A DNA stretch of 42,886 bases from NCBI GenBank assembly GCA_023458555.1, contig JAEWYS010000019.1:1-42886 (forward strand), read 5' to 3'. This DNA comes from Bacteroidota bacterium. Its GTDB lineage: Bacteria; Bacteroidota; Bacteroidia; Cytophagales; Cytophagaceae. The notes below the pieces were generated by a model, which saw only the letters and a list, made by a program, of their open reading frames with translations, was not told where the DNA came from and searched no databases. Position numbers and translations under genes: made by a program. Positions 17,921 through 27,735 of the stretch are shown piece by piece. Position 1 is the first letter of the stretch, and every line of letters begins with the position of its first letter.

Positions 17921-18655
17921 ATGAAAACACTGATCAGAAGTTATCTGCAAAAAACGCTGGGATTTAAGCAATATCTTTCTCTTTTTTCACTCTATAAAAT
18001 CTATGCGATCCGGATTGATAAAAAAGAAAAAGATTTTCTGCAATTTATAAAGCTGATTCCTGCAAAGGGATTAATACTGGATATCGGAGCCAATATAGGG
18101 CTTACCTGCGTTACGATGGCAAGAAGCCGGCCGCTGGCCACTGTATACGCTTTTGAACCAATACCGCAAAATCTGCAGGTTCTGAAACACAACATCAGGC
18201 TCTTCAGATTAAAAAACACGAAAGTGTTTCCCATTGCTCTTGGCAACGAAAACAAAATGATCGATATGGTAATGCCCGTGGTTAATCAAACAAAGATGCA
18301 GGGATTATGCCATGTCGTACATGACGATATGCCTAAACAAAGCCAGGGAATCCATTTTAATGTACCGGTAAAGACACTTGACAGTCTGCTGGAAGAAACA
18401 AGTAATACCCAACCTGTAGTCGCCATTAAAATTGATGTAGAACATTTTGAATGGGCGGTATTGGAAGGAAGTTTGAGATTACTAGGCAAACATAAGCCGC
18501 TTATATACTGTGAGCTGGCAGAAAATCAAAACAGGGTAAAAAGCTTTAATATGCTTGCATCGCTGGGCTACAAAATCAAGGTTGTATATAAAAATCAACT
18601 TGTCGATTATCATCCCGATATACATAAGGCAGACAATTTCATTTTTACCACATAA
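17921..18655 (+). CDS. FkbM family methyltransferase
   Basis: A 244-residue SAM-dependent methyltransferase of the FkbM family. Motif I is LILDIGANIGLTCVTMA near residue 50, followed by VYAFEPIPQNLQVLKHNI and the signature KIDVEHFEWAVLEGS near 170. FkbM enzymes O-methylate sugars or polyketides, in this setting often surface glycans, but no glycan cluster surrounds it. It is transcribed alone and ends at a strong hairpin. Confidence 0.88.
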   Translation: MKTLIRSYLQKTLGFKQYLSLFSLYKIYAIRIDKKEKDFLQFIKLIPAKGLILDIGANIGLTCVTMARSRPLATVYAFEPIPQNLQVLKHNIRLFRLKNTKVFPIALGNENKMIDMVMPVVNQTKMQGLCHVVHDDMPKQSQGIHFNVPVKTLDSLLEETSNTQPVVAIKIDVEHFEWAVLEGSLRLLGKHKPLIYCELAENQNRVKSFNMLASLGYKIKVVYKNQLVDYHPDIHKADNFIFTT

Positions 18656-18695
18656 ATCCGATACGAAGCTTTAGTAATATACGGTTACAGAGTTC

Positions 18696-18730
18696 AAAAC
18701 AGGGGTCGTATCAGATACACCCCCTGTTTT
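18696..18730 (+). terminator. Terminator after the FkbM gene
   Basis: A 10-bp perfect stem (AAAACAGGGG at 18696-18705, CCCCTGTTTT at 18721-18730) begins 40 bp after the stop. The T-run lies at the 3' side of the stem. Confidence 0.75.
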
Positions 18731-18744
18731 CATTCGGGCTACTA

Positions 18745-18793
18745 CAAGTATCTGCCGGCGCCTTCAAGCGCCACAGACACCAGCAGATACTTG
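18745..18793. repeat. Nested inverted repeat between two terminators
   Basis: An 11-bp perfect inverted repeat (CAAGTATCTGC / GCAGATACTTG) encloses a second hairpin, GGCGC CTTCAA GCGCC, at 18757-18772. There is no U-tract, so it is not a standard terminator. It could be a small palindromic element or an RNA structure in the trailing transcript. Confidence 0.6.
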
Positions 18794-18804
18794 CAGTAAA
18801 ACAA

Positions 18805-18826
18805 AAAACCGGGTTTCCCCGGTTTT
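18805..18826 (-). terminator. Terminator for the giant T9SS gene
   Basis: A 9-bp stem (AAAACCGGG / CCCGGTTTT, 4-nt loop) lies 25 bp past the minus-strand stop and is followed on the minus strand by a T-rich run. It may also act on the plus strand. Confidence 0.75.
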
Positions 18827-18851
18827 ATCCTATTTCAGAAACGTAAGCTGA

Positions 18852-21800
18852 TTATTTGCTCAGCAAAACAGCGCCGGTCAACGGTTTCATCTCGTCTCCG
18901 ACATCAATTACATAGTAATACGTTCCGACCGGCATATATTCTCCGTTTTTCTTCCCATCCCATGGTTTGTAGCTCCCTCTGCTCGAGTATATCAGATTGC
19001 CCCAGCGATTGTATATCTCAACTTTAAGATCAGTGAATCGTTCAAGCCCCTGCACTTCCCAGGTATCATGTATACCGTCACCATTTGGAGTAAAGGCATT
19101 GGGGATAAACAGCGGAAGCACTACTTTCACATGTACCTCATCTTTTGCAGTACAACCGTAAATATCGGTAACCTGCACCATATAGGTAGTGCTTTCATCC
19201 GGTGCGACAACAGGCGACGCAGTCGGAGCCACATTACCCGGCTCCCAATAATATGAAGCAACAGAACCATTCGTCATAGTGGTTAGCTGAACGGATTCAC
19301 CAACATTGATTATACGATCAAATCCTGCATCAACATCAACCTCCGAAAGCTGAATGAATACACGCTCCGATACATCGGAGCAGGTTCCTGATCCGGTACT
19401 GACATAGTATTCGCCGGCCTGATCCGCTTTATAGGTACTACCGGCTGTTCCGGAAATAATCTGCCCATTGAAATACCAGATATAAGAAAGGCCGCCGGAT
19501 GCAGTCAGATCTGCCGATTCGTCACGACAGATCACCTCTTTGGAGGCCGCCAGACTTACTACAGGCTGATTGACAACAGATACGTTTCTTTCGACAGCAT
19601 CGGACATACAGCCATTAAGATCGGTCATATATACCGATATCTGCCCTTTCCCCTGAACAAACCCCTGTATATCAATAGCATTCCCTCCGGAAGTAATTCG
19701 CTGAAGATTATTGCTCAACATCCAGCTCAGAGACTGAACAGCACTTCCGCTCACTGCGGTATAGGTTTCCGTAACTCCCATGCACAGCAAATCACTTCCC
19801 GTAATACGCTGAATAACAGGTCTGGCTTTTACTTCTATGCTTCCTTCATGCTTATCAGAAAAATTATTCTCTTCTACAGTAAGTGATGCATCGACAAATC
19901 CGGCCTGATTAAATACAACACTTACAGGCCCTTCTCCCTCAAATCGGGCAGGAACAGCTCCCGGTCCGAAGCTCCATCTGTAGGTAGAAGAAGGAGAAGT
20001 TCCGGCAGAGCTGTTAACAAACTCTACAGTATCACCGGCACAGACCACTGTCTTATCAGATGAAAAATCAGCTCTCAGATCACAATAACGTAATGAAACA
20101 GCCAGGACAGCCTCCGGAGAGACACATCCCTGAGCATTAGTTTCTACTACAGTCAGAGTTCCGTCAGAAGTTCCGAACGAAATAACTACAGAAGCACCAT
20201 TATTCGATGTAATAACAGCTCCGGAAGGCACTGTCCACTGATAGGTAGAAGTAGCAGAAGGTAAAGCCACTGAATACAGCTCACCCTGAGCCTCACAAAC
20301 CGGAGATTCTTCACCATGAATAACAGGAGCCATAAGTTCTGTCTCCGTCAATGTCCAGCTATCCGAAGCAGCAGTACATCCATTTAGGGTAAGTTCCACA
20401 TGATATGATCCGGCTTGTTGAGCAGATAAAACCCTGGCAGACGCTCCCTGAATAAGAACACCGCCTCTGTACCAGGCATACTGATAATTGCCGGAAGGAC
20501 TGGCAATTGCTTCAATAGGTACATTTACCCCTTCACAGATAGTAGCTGATGCTCCGCTTATTGTCAGAGCCGGAAGCGCTGCCCCCTCTATGATAAGCGA
20601 CGCTGTTTCGCTGATACATCCCCTGTTGTCTGTAATTCTGACCATGTACTCTCCTTCTTCATCTACTGTCAGGCCACTTACTGTACCATTCACAGCAGTA
20701 CCATTCCTGCTCCAGCCGGCAGTCACCAGCGTACTTTCGGAAACAATGCGTATATCCAGTGTTTCACCCGGACAAAGAACAGTCTTATCCGCCTCAAGGC
20801 TCGCCTCAGGCAATTCATTAACCGTTACCATTACAGAATCAGCATCTGTCAGCTCACCCCTGCAGGAGCCGTCAGACTTTACAAGCACCTTTACCCAGTC
20901 TCCCTGAGACAAGTCAGCCGAAGAGAACACAGAAGATGATCCGGGCTGAAGCATATTGTTTACATACCATTCATACACCGGAGAAGTCACATTCATTGCC
21001 AGCGTATTGACTTCCAGCGTTTCCCCGGCACACACTGCAAAGGAGGCGCCGGTGATCGTAATTTCCGGTTCCGCTCCCGCCGGCTCTATTCTCACTTCTG
21101 TCTGAGCAGAACCTGTACAGCCTGATCCGTCATCATAATCCGCTATATACAATCCGGCCTGAGGATCGCTCAGGCTTACCGAAGCATCGGTAATAACAGA
21201 CAAATCAGGCAGTGTCCAGCTGATTCCGGGTACATTGCCCATATTGGTTGTAAGCTCAAGCGCATCTCCTTCACACAAGACCGTTTCTCCGGAAATTACC
21301 AGCATAATTTCGGAAGATTCCTCCACCTCAAATACGCCTGATGTATCCCGGCAGCCACCAGGCAGCTCTACCACCACGGACCATTGACCACTTGTGACTG
21401 TTCTTGCACGCTGGGCTGAGAACGTTCCATCGGCAACTCCGCCGTTCAGGAACAGATAGGATGCTCCCGTGCCTGCGTCCGTTGCAGTAAGCAAAGCTCC
21501 GCTGGTTCCGGCACAATAAGTAGCCTGTGATGCCGCCGCATCAATTTCAGCAACCGGACGGTCAAGCTCCGTCACAAGGACTTCTGACGAATCTATGCAT
21601 AAAGCAGATGAAGAGACAATTACTTTCCAGACTCCTTCTGTTGCATTTGCATACGTTGACGACAGAGGGTCATTTGTCTGGACAACACCATCCTTTTTCC
21701 AGGTATACAAATAGTTCGTACCGGAAGAAGCAATAAGCGTGACACCGTCTGAGCCCGGGCAATACTCAAAATCTTCGGGAGACGAAATAACAGCTGCAGG

Positions 21801-24800
21801 CGATGAGGTCTCGCTGACCGCTATCATTTTAACATCATCAAGAGACCAGCAAAGCCTGTTTCCCTGATTACCGGGATCGGCATACACATTAACTATCCAG
21901 GAACCGGCATCTTCAGAAGATATGGTGATTTCCGGCGTATCTCCGGCGCTAACCGGAACACCATCCATAAGCACAGCCCCGAACAGCTGTCTCAGGTCAA
22001 ATTCAAAATCATATTTCTGCGGAGAAAAGGACAATACGGCAGTCTGACCCTCACATAGCTGAACAGTATAAGGTTCGGTCAATTCAGTACCGTCCAGGAA
22101 TATCTTTACATCTGCCTTTTCACATAAATAATCTACAGCTGCTTCTTCTGAAAGGATTCTGCATGTTTCATCGGTCTCACTGACAAGACGAACGACATAC
22201 CTGCCGGTATCACTTACAGCCAGTGTTGACTGATCAGGACCGGATCCGGCTAAAGGATTCTCCAGATCCGGCAATTTATACCAGTTGTATATCCAGCCGG
22301 TCTGAGCCGGAGTAACATCAGCCGTAAGGGTTGTTGCCGAACCTGCTTCCAGAAGCAGGTCTCCCTGAATCACTACCTGATCAGGCAGGGTACAAACCTC
22401 ATCCAGTATCACCCGGACCACAGCAGATTCTTCAACGCACTCTGGATTACCCGGCTGCACTACCCGTACAATATAGCGACCTGTATCGCTTACCGTAAGT
22501 GCAGTCTGATCCGGACCAGACTGGCTTAGGGGCGTAGTAAGATTTGGCAGCTTATACCAGTTATATATGTATCCGCTCTGCACCGGAGTTATCTCCGCAG
22601 TAAGTGTAGTTGACTCTCCTTCAGCAATAACCGTAGTGCCTGTGACAATTACAGTATCAGGAAGAATACAGGCAACAACATCTCCAAGGCAGGATACGAT
22701 ATGCTGGCTGGCGATGGAATTGACAATAAATCCATGGACATTGGTATAGGCATTATTGACAATCTTTCCGTTGGCCGGACACGAAGCAATATTTCCTGTC
22801 CAGGTATATGTTATTATTTCTCCTTTCAAAACCGGTCCCTTTATAGTCGGGTATTTTAGAACTCCTCCGGTAACAGTCCCATTATCCGATGCTGAAACAA
22901 ATGTAACACCATCCGGAACAGGGTCCGAAATTTCGATGTCAAAACCGGAATCCAGGTGCGTTTTATAGCTGACAACCCGGTGTGTCCCGTAGCTGTCACC
23001 ACCATTATCAGCCCACCCATTGATAAATCCGGCGTATCCCGCCCTGACAGGAAATCCTGTAAAAGTCATGGTTGGTGTCGGATTGGAAGTATTTCCAATC
23101 CATAAGTTTACCTGACCATCAACCAATTCCAGCTTAATAGTTGATGGCGCTACATTCGGAAATCCGGCAGTAACAGCTGCTCCCATCTGCGTTGTTCCGT
23201 TATATAACCTGATCTCCGTGCTGCCATTACCAGGATTGGGTTTAAAGACAATATACAAGCCATTGCTTTTTGCTCCGCCGGTATGCCTGAAAGCGAAACC
23301 AAAAGACGCGCTTCCCTGAAAGTTGACAGCAGCCTCAATAACTCCGTTGACTCCATGTGAGTAGTTATATGTAGTAACCCCGGCGTCATTGGAAACCGTA
23401 GACAGCTCCCCTCCGCTGATATTCATCAGAGTACCATTCTGAGCTTTCCAGCTGGCGTTACTGGTCAGATCAGCATTAACCAGTGAACCATTTACGTTTT
23501 CATATTCCAGTGTATAGACGATATCCTCTCCTACATCGTAGTTATTCTTATCAGAAATCTTCGTCATGGAAGAAGGCGGCGGAGGCAAAATAATCTCTTC
23601 GCAGGTAATGGTAACATCTGCAGATGCCAGAACAGGTGATTCATTGTCACCATGTATGGAGGCTGTATTTGTCTGCACTTCATCCGCCCTGTTACACGCT
23701 CCGGTTGAGAAATCCGCAATTACCTTATACCTTATTTTCCCCTTTTGCCTGATCTGGAGACGATCTTTTGTCCAGGAAATCGTTCTGGTAGCAGCATTGT
23801 ACGTAACTCCCTCTCCCAGGACCGTCATGGTATTCCCGATTTCAACCCCGTTTTCATCGACAAAGGCTACAAAAGTGAAGCCTTCAGGAATAACATCCGT
23901 TACCACTACATTATTAACATCTCTGCCAGGCAGGGGCCCGCTTCCATAAATTCTTCGCCAGGTATATCCGTCCCATTCTTCCACCAGAATATTGGTAGCA
24001 AATACAGTGGGTTTTTCACAGGCTTCATTATGCCATACCGTAACAGGGCGATCCGGGTTATTAATATCTGTCCAGTCATTGGCTACGGGATAATACAAGC
24101 CATCTTCGGCATCCTGCAACGCGGGATTCCAGGACCAGTCATCATCCCATTTCACATTAGCCCAGGTGCTGGAGCTCATCTGCCATACAGCACGTAAAGG
24201 CTCGGCTCCTCCCTGATGTACCCGTTGTCCCTTGATCCCAAAATACCGGGACAAATGCGGCATAGAGGTCGCATATTGCTCTGAAAACTGAACCACCAGC
24301 CGCTGATTCCATGCCCCTCTTGCGTCACTGCCAGGTGTGATATCTTCCTGAAAAATTCTAACTGCCGCTTTATCTCCTCCTTCGTAAATTGTCGCATTGC
24401 CCAAGCGCCAGCCCGCTGTACAGGTCGGATCAGAGTCCATGGAGCAAGTGTTCACATTGTCATTCAAAAATAGCGACAGGCGATAATTCTGATAGTCAAT
24501 ATAGGGTTCCGCCGCGCCATGATACAAGCGAAACATAATCCAGTGCTCCGCAGCTTCGGCAGCCGTACCTTTGTGGGCATAAGCAGGGACCACATCCGGG
24601 CGCCCTCCATTTATATAGCCACCGGAAGAGGCATTTTCAAACTCAACATCATAAATCAGCTCAGTTCCGGGATTTACTTTATCATAATTAACCGTTTTAT
24701 TTATTTCCAGCGCTTTCTCAACAATATCCACACAGTTTCTTTCCATTACCGGCGTTACATTGTTGGGATACTCATTGGATGTCCATCCTGTACCGTTTGT

Positions 24801-26708
24801 AGTAGTAATCGTTGCCACGGGACAGATTCTTCCGGAAAATCTCGGCGCTACTCTTACGGTAAATGTATACTCTCCTTTCGTGGGATCAATTCCCGTAGCG
24901 GTCTGAAAACCGGGAACGGTACCTACATTCCATTCGATTTTACCACCAGTGTATACACCTCCTCCGGTAGAGGAAACATACTCGACCCCTTCCGGCAGAT
25001 CAGTTGAAATCTTCACTCCTGCCGCGCTGACAGAAGCATAGTTTCTATAGCTAACCGTATAGGTAATAAGGTCTCCCGTAAACGCATAGGTTTTATCGTT
25101 GTCCAGGTATACCTTCATATTGGACTCCAGCTTAAGCCCGTAAGGACCATGATGGTTTCCCGACAAGATCATTAATCCCAGCAGCCTGAAAAATCCATGA
25201 AAATATACCGGAACACTCGTCATATAACCATCACCGGCCCTGACGATATCCCATTCGATCGCACACATATGATATAGCTTGCCCATGAGCTCATAATCCT
25301 GCGCAGATACCGCGGCAGGAGAGCCGGTGCCGGCGTTCCAGTTCAACGGGAACCCCTGTCCGCCACTCGGATCTGCCCCGTCCGGGGTATATGTCCACAT
25401 CAGCTGAGAAGGTCCCATATATGTCAGTTTCGGTCCTCCGCCCAGCGTAACGCAGTCGTTGCTCCACGGCGCTTTTCCCGGATCGCTCAAAAAACGGGCA
25501 TGCCGTATAGCCATATCCCTTTCAAAGGTGTTACCACCCGGCTCTACCTGATGCGTAACCGGGTTCCAGGTAGTGCCGGGATTGCCGTTCCACATATAAT
25601 TCATAGCAGTTCGCCAGGCAAAACGAAAATCCTCCCCCTCATTAAACCTCGTAAACCTCGCCTTATTGTCAGCGTCCAGAGAAACCCATCCGGCGCTCAG
25701 AATAGCAGTCGGCGAGTTTTGATAATGCTGTCCTACCAGCCAGTCTGAAGAAGCTTCCGCTCTTAATAGCTGACTGATATTCCATTCCAGATCCTCATCA
25801 GATCCCCCCTCTTGCTCGAGAAACCGGGCGAAATGATTAAAATATGCCGGCGCTACATAATCTATGTGCAAATCCTGAGGTCCCTTAAACTCAGGACACC
25901 ACTCCGGATCATTACTGGCCCAGGCGGTTAGTTCACCCCAGGTATTGCCATTCTTAAAATATCCGTCAAAACCAACATTGCCGGAAATGCTTCTGCAATC
26001 AAAGCGATTAGGGTCCAGCTTCTGGTTTTCCCTTTCAACAAGCCCTCTTATAACCTTCAGGGCTTCTTCCTTGTATGAAATAACCGTACCATCAGGCCAG
26101 GTATACCCTGAGTTATCCCCCCATTGACGCCAGGCCATCAGCAGACCAAGCGCAAAATCTACGTCACCGTCCGTCGCGGCATCGCCGCCCACTTCCGTAA
26201 TCGTATTCTTTCCATATTTATAATTGGGATATGGATTGACGCCATCCCTAAAGCGCGGATGGGGCATCCGGACGTCATGTTCCCGAAACCAGATCCCGTC
26301 AAACACTTCCTTATCACCCATATAAGCTGCCGCAATCATGCTGTACCCCACTCCTTCTGTACAATCATACGGACAACCTATGTTGGTTTTCATATATCTT
26401 ACCCCTTGATGCACTTCGCCCGTATATTCAAAAGCATTCGCCATAATCTGCCAAGCTTCGCGAATGAGCTTTTCCATTTCAGCATGAGTTACTCCCGGAG
26501 CATTCTGAGTTCCGAGGTTCCCGAGAGAATGTCCCCCGTCCGCATCATAGGGCAAAAACTGTGGAAAAGGGAACTTCGGATTGCCAGAGTTAACAGCGAC
26601 TTGTACTGCCTGCCCGTGACCAGACGTGACCGTCAAAACAAGCAAGCAAGCTATCATGAGCCTGAGCAATCCAGACAATGGAAACTTTTTAAACATCGTT
26701 ATTTTCAT
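18852..26708 (-). CDS. Giant GH8-DUF11-Ig-like surface protein with T9SS type B (gliding-motility-associated) C-terminal domain
   Basis: About 2618 residues from the ATG at 26708, with signal peptide MFKKFPLSGLLRLMIACLLV...GHGQ. Residues 30-510 resemble glycoside hydrolase family 8: TEGVGYSMIAAAYMG (candidate catalytic Glu near 118) and ATDGDVDFALGLLMAWRQWG (Asp near 180), so cleavage of a beta-1,4-glycan (cellulose, xylan or chitosan) is predicted. A DUF11 domain follows near 528-628, then two DUF11 domains interrupted by large insertions (about 666-1036 and 1049-1340). A duplicated Ig-like pair (each with NWYKLP and VSDTGRY) spans 1343-1523, then many SprB/PKD/Ig-like repeats (PKD near 2213). 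The end, IPNAFTPNGDGIHDTWEV to the C-terminal LLSK, is a type B sorting domain for export to the surface. Terminators flank its 3' end; it is monocistronic. Confidence 0.9.
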   Translation of the reverse strand: MKITMFKKFPLSGLLRLMIACLLVLTVTSGHGQAVQVAVNSGNPKFPFPQFLPYDADGGHSLGNLGTQNAPGVTHAEMEKLIREAWQIMANAFEYTGEVHQGVRYMKTNIGCPYDCTEGVGYSMIAAAYMGDKEVFDGIWFREHDVRMPHPRFRDGVNPYPNYKYGKNTITEVGGDAATDGDVDFALGLLMAWRQWGDNSGYTWPDGTVISYKEEALKVIRGLVERENQKLDPNRFDCRSISGNVGFDGYFKNGNTWGELTAWASNDPEWCPEFKGPQDLHIDYVAPAYFNHFARFLEQEGGSDEDLEWNISQLLRAEASSDWLVGQHYQNSPTAILSAGWVSLDADNKARFTRFNEGEDFRFAWRTAMNYMWNGNPGTTWNPVTHQVEPGGNTFERDMAIRHARFLSDPGKAPWSNDCVTLGGGPKLTYMGPSQLMWTYTPDGADPSGGQGFPLNWNAGTGSPAAVSAQDYELMGKLYHMCAIEWDIVRAGDGYMTSVPVYFHGFFRLLGLMILSGNHHGPYGLKLESNMKVYLDNDKTYAFTGDLITYTVSYRNYASVSAAGVKISTDLPEGVEYVSSTGGGVYTGGKIEWNVGTVPGFQTATGIDPTKGEYTFTVRVAPRFSGRICPVATITTTNGTGWTSNEYPNNVTPVMERNCVDIVEKALEINKTVNYDKVNPGTELIYDVEFENASSGGYINGGRPDVVPAYAHKGTAAEAAEHWIMFRLYHGAAEPYIDYQNYRLSLFLNDNVNTCSMDSDPTCTAGWRLGNATIYEGGDKAAVRIFQEDITPGSDARGAWNQRLVVQFSEQYATSMPHLSRYFGIKGQRVHQGGAEPLRAVWQMSSSTWANVKWDDDWSWNPALQDAEDGLYYPVANDWTDINNPDRPVTVWHNEACEKPTVFATNILVEEWDGYTWRRIYGSGPLPGRDVNNVVVTDVIPEGFTFVAFVDENGVEIGNTMTVLGEGVTYNAATRTISWTKDRLQIRQKGKIRYKVIADFSTGACNRADEVQTNTASIHGDNESPVLASADVTITCEEIILPPPPSSMTKISDKNNYDVGEDIVYTLEYENVNGSLVNADLTSNASWKAQNGTLMNISGGELSTVSNDAGVTTYNYSHGVNGVIEAAVNFQGSASFGFAFRHTGGAKSNGLYIVFKPNPGNGSTEIRLYNGTTQMGAAVTAGFPNVAPSTIKLELVDGQVNLWIGNTSNPTPTMTFTGFPVRAGYAGFINGWADNGGDSYGTHRVVSYKTHLDSGFDIEISDPVPDGVTFVSASDNGTVTGGVLKYPTIKGPVLKGEIITYTWTGNIASCPANGKIVNNAYTNVHGFIVNSIASQHIVSCLGDVVACILPDTVIVTGTTVIAEGESTTLTAEITPVQSGYIYNWYKLPNLTTPLSQSGPDQTALTVSDTGRYIVRVVQPGNPECVEESAVVRVILDEVCTLPDQVVIQGDLLLEAGSATTLTADVTPAQTGWIYNWYKLPDLENPLAGSGPDQSTLAVSDTGRYVVRLVSETDETCRILSEEAAVDYLCEKADVKIFLDGTELTEPYTVQLCEGQTAVLSFSPQKYDFEFDLRQLFGAVLMDGVPVSAGDTPEITISSEDAGSWIVNVYADPGNQGNRLCWSLDDVKMIAVSETSSPAAVISSPEDFEYCPGSDGVTLIASSGTNYLYTWKKDGVVQTNDPLSSTYANATEGVWKVIVSSSALCIDSSEVLVTELDRPVAEIDAAASQATYCAGTSGALLTATDAGTGASYLFLNGGVADGTFSAQRARTVTSGQWSVVVELPGGCRDTSGVFEVEESSEIMLVISGETVLCEGDALELTTNMGNVPGISWTLPDLSVITDASVSLSDPQAGLYIADYDDGSGCTGSAQTEVRIEPAGAEPEITITGASFAVCAGETLEVNTLAMNVTSPVYEWYVNNMLQPGSSSVFSSADLSQGDWVKVLVKSDGSCRGELTDADSVMVTVNELPEASLEADKTVLCPGETLDIRIVSESTLVTAGWSRNGTAVNGTVSGLTVDEEGEYMVRITDNRGCISETASLIIEGAALPALTISGASATICEGVNVPIEAIASPSGNYQYAWYRGGVLIQGASARVLSAQQAGSYHVELTLNGCTAASDSWTLTETELMAPVIHGEESPVCEAQGELYSVALPSATSTYQWTVPSGAVITSNNGASVVISFGTSDGTLTVVETNAQGCVSPEAVLAVSLRYCDLRADFSSDKTVVCAGDTVEFVNSSAGTSPSSTYRWSFGPGAVPARFEGEGPVSVVFNQAGFVDASLTVEENNFSDKHEGSIEVKARPVIQRITGSDLLCMGVTETYTAVSGSAVQSLSWMLSNNLQRITSGGNAIDIQGFVQGKGQISVYMTDLNGCMSDAVERNVSVVNQPVVSLAASKEVICRDESADLTASGGLSYIWYFNGQIISGTAGSTYKADQAGEYYVSTGSGTCSDVSERVFIQLSEVDVDAGFDRIINVGESVQLTTMTNGSVASYYWEPGNVAPTASPVVAPDESTTYMVQVTDIYGCTAKDEVHVKVVLPLFIPNAFTPNGDGIHDTWEVQGLERFTDLKVEIYNRWGNLIYSSRGSYKPWDGKKNGEYMPVGTYYYVIDVGDEMKPLTGAVLLSK

Positions 26709-27129
26709 ACCTGATGAAATATACTGAAACTGTATTTGTCTTACTATTATACAATGCAGCACCGGCCGGTTCCTGTATTAAAAGACCAAAACCGGAAAGC
26801 TCCTCGGGTATATTGATTAATTTGGGGGTAATGCAAATATGTAATTTTTTACTGAAAAAATTATACTCACTATGCAAAAAGATTTCGACAACGGATCGTA
26901 CTCTATTCCTCATTCGCATTTTTCTTATTACCAGACAGCTGGGATCACTCCGGTTATAAATACGTTTCAGGAAGACAATTGTAAACATTCCCTGAACCGG
27001 TTCTCCATATACCCGCCTGGTCAGGCGCGGTTTATTTCCGGCAATTAAATGAATTACAACCGGCTACAGGGAGTTTTGTTTAAGCTTAAAAAGTGTGCTG
27101 AGCTTCAATCAGCAAGTTTCCTAAAAGCA
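26709..27129. other. Upstream region of the giant gene, no supported gene
   Basis: It contains the leader and promoter region of the giant minus-strand gene. A CATATTTG sequence on the minus strand (near 26829-26840) is one base from TAnnTTTG but lacks a clear -33 box. Small open frames on both strands (26689-26988, 26714-26959) have no recognisable content. Confidence 0.4.
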
Positions 27130-27157
27130 AAACGGGATAGCTTACACTATCCCGTTT
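27130..27157 (-). terminator. Terminator after the YceI gene
   Basis: An 11-bp perfect stem (AAACGGGATAG / CTATCCCGTTT) with a 6-nt loop, 12 bp past the YceI stop. T-runs on both strands suggest bidirectional action. Confidence 0.85.
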
Positions 27158-27168
27158 TTGTTTATCTT

Positions 27169-27702
27169 TCAATCTGCATGCACCAGCTGTACTTCGCAGG
27201 AAATTTTCACTTCGTCACTTACCAGCACACCACCCGCTTCCAGACTGGCGTTCCAATTGAGCCCCCAGTCCTTACGGTTGATTTTGCCTTCCAGAGAAAA
27301 ACCGGCTTTTTCGTTGCCCCAGGGATCTTTGGCAATTCCCCCCAGCTCTCCATCCAGCGTAACACTGTTTGTTTTGTCCTTAATCGTCAGATCACCTGTC
27401 AGCTTAAATGAGTTCTTGTCCTTTTTTTCATACTTCGTTGACCTGAACTTAATCTCCGGATACTTTGACACTTCAAAAAAATCGCTGCTTCTCATATGCT
27501 CGTCCCGTTTGTCATTGTCCGTATCAATCGATTCTGTCTTAGCCACGAATGTTACCGTACCACCGGAAAAGTCCTCTCCTTCGGAGTAAGCTTCTATTTT
27601 AAAATCATTGAAACGTCCTGTCACGTTGGTGATCATCATATGTTTCACTCTGAATTTGATTTCGCTGTGATCTGTATCAGCGATCCACTTCTGTGTTGCC
27701 AT
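27169..27702 (-). CDS. YceI family protein
   Basis: A 177-residue YceI-like lipocalin-fold protein that binds isoprenoid-type lipids in characterised homologues. The whole family profile is present: KWIADTDHSEIKFRVKHMMITNVTGRF at the N-terminus, SIDTDNDKRDEHMRSSDFFEVSKYP around residue 60, ITLDGELGG-type strand SVTLDGELGGIAKDPWGNEKAGF, and a C-terminal DEVKISCEVQL. There is no signal peptide, whereas many homologues are periplasmic, so this is a cytoplasmic version. It is last in a Crp-pirin-YceI run on the minus strand. Confidence 0.9.
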   Translation of the reverse strand: MATQKWIADTDHSEIKFRVKHMMITNVTGRFNDFKIEAYSEGEDFSGGTVTFVAKTESIDTDNDKRDEHMRSSDFFEVSKYPEIKFRSTKYEKKDKNSFKLTGDLTIKDKTNSVTLDGELGGIAKDPWGNEKAGFSLEGKINRKDWGLNWNASLEAGGVLVSDEVKISCEVQLVHAD

Positions 27703-27735
27703 TCTATTATGGTTTTAGTTTTATTATATAAATTT

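Noticed and set aside
26689..26988. 99-codon minus-strand open frame overlapping the start of the giant gene
   Set aside because: It overlaps the signal-peptide region of a clear gene in another frame and has no recognisable content.
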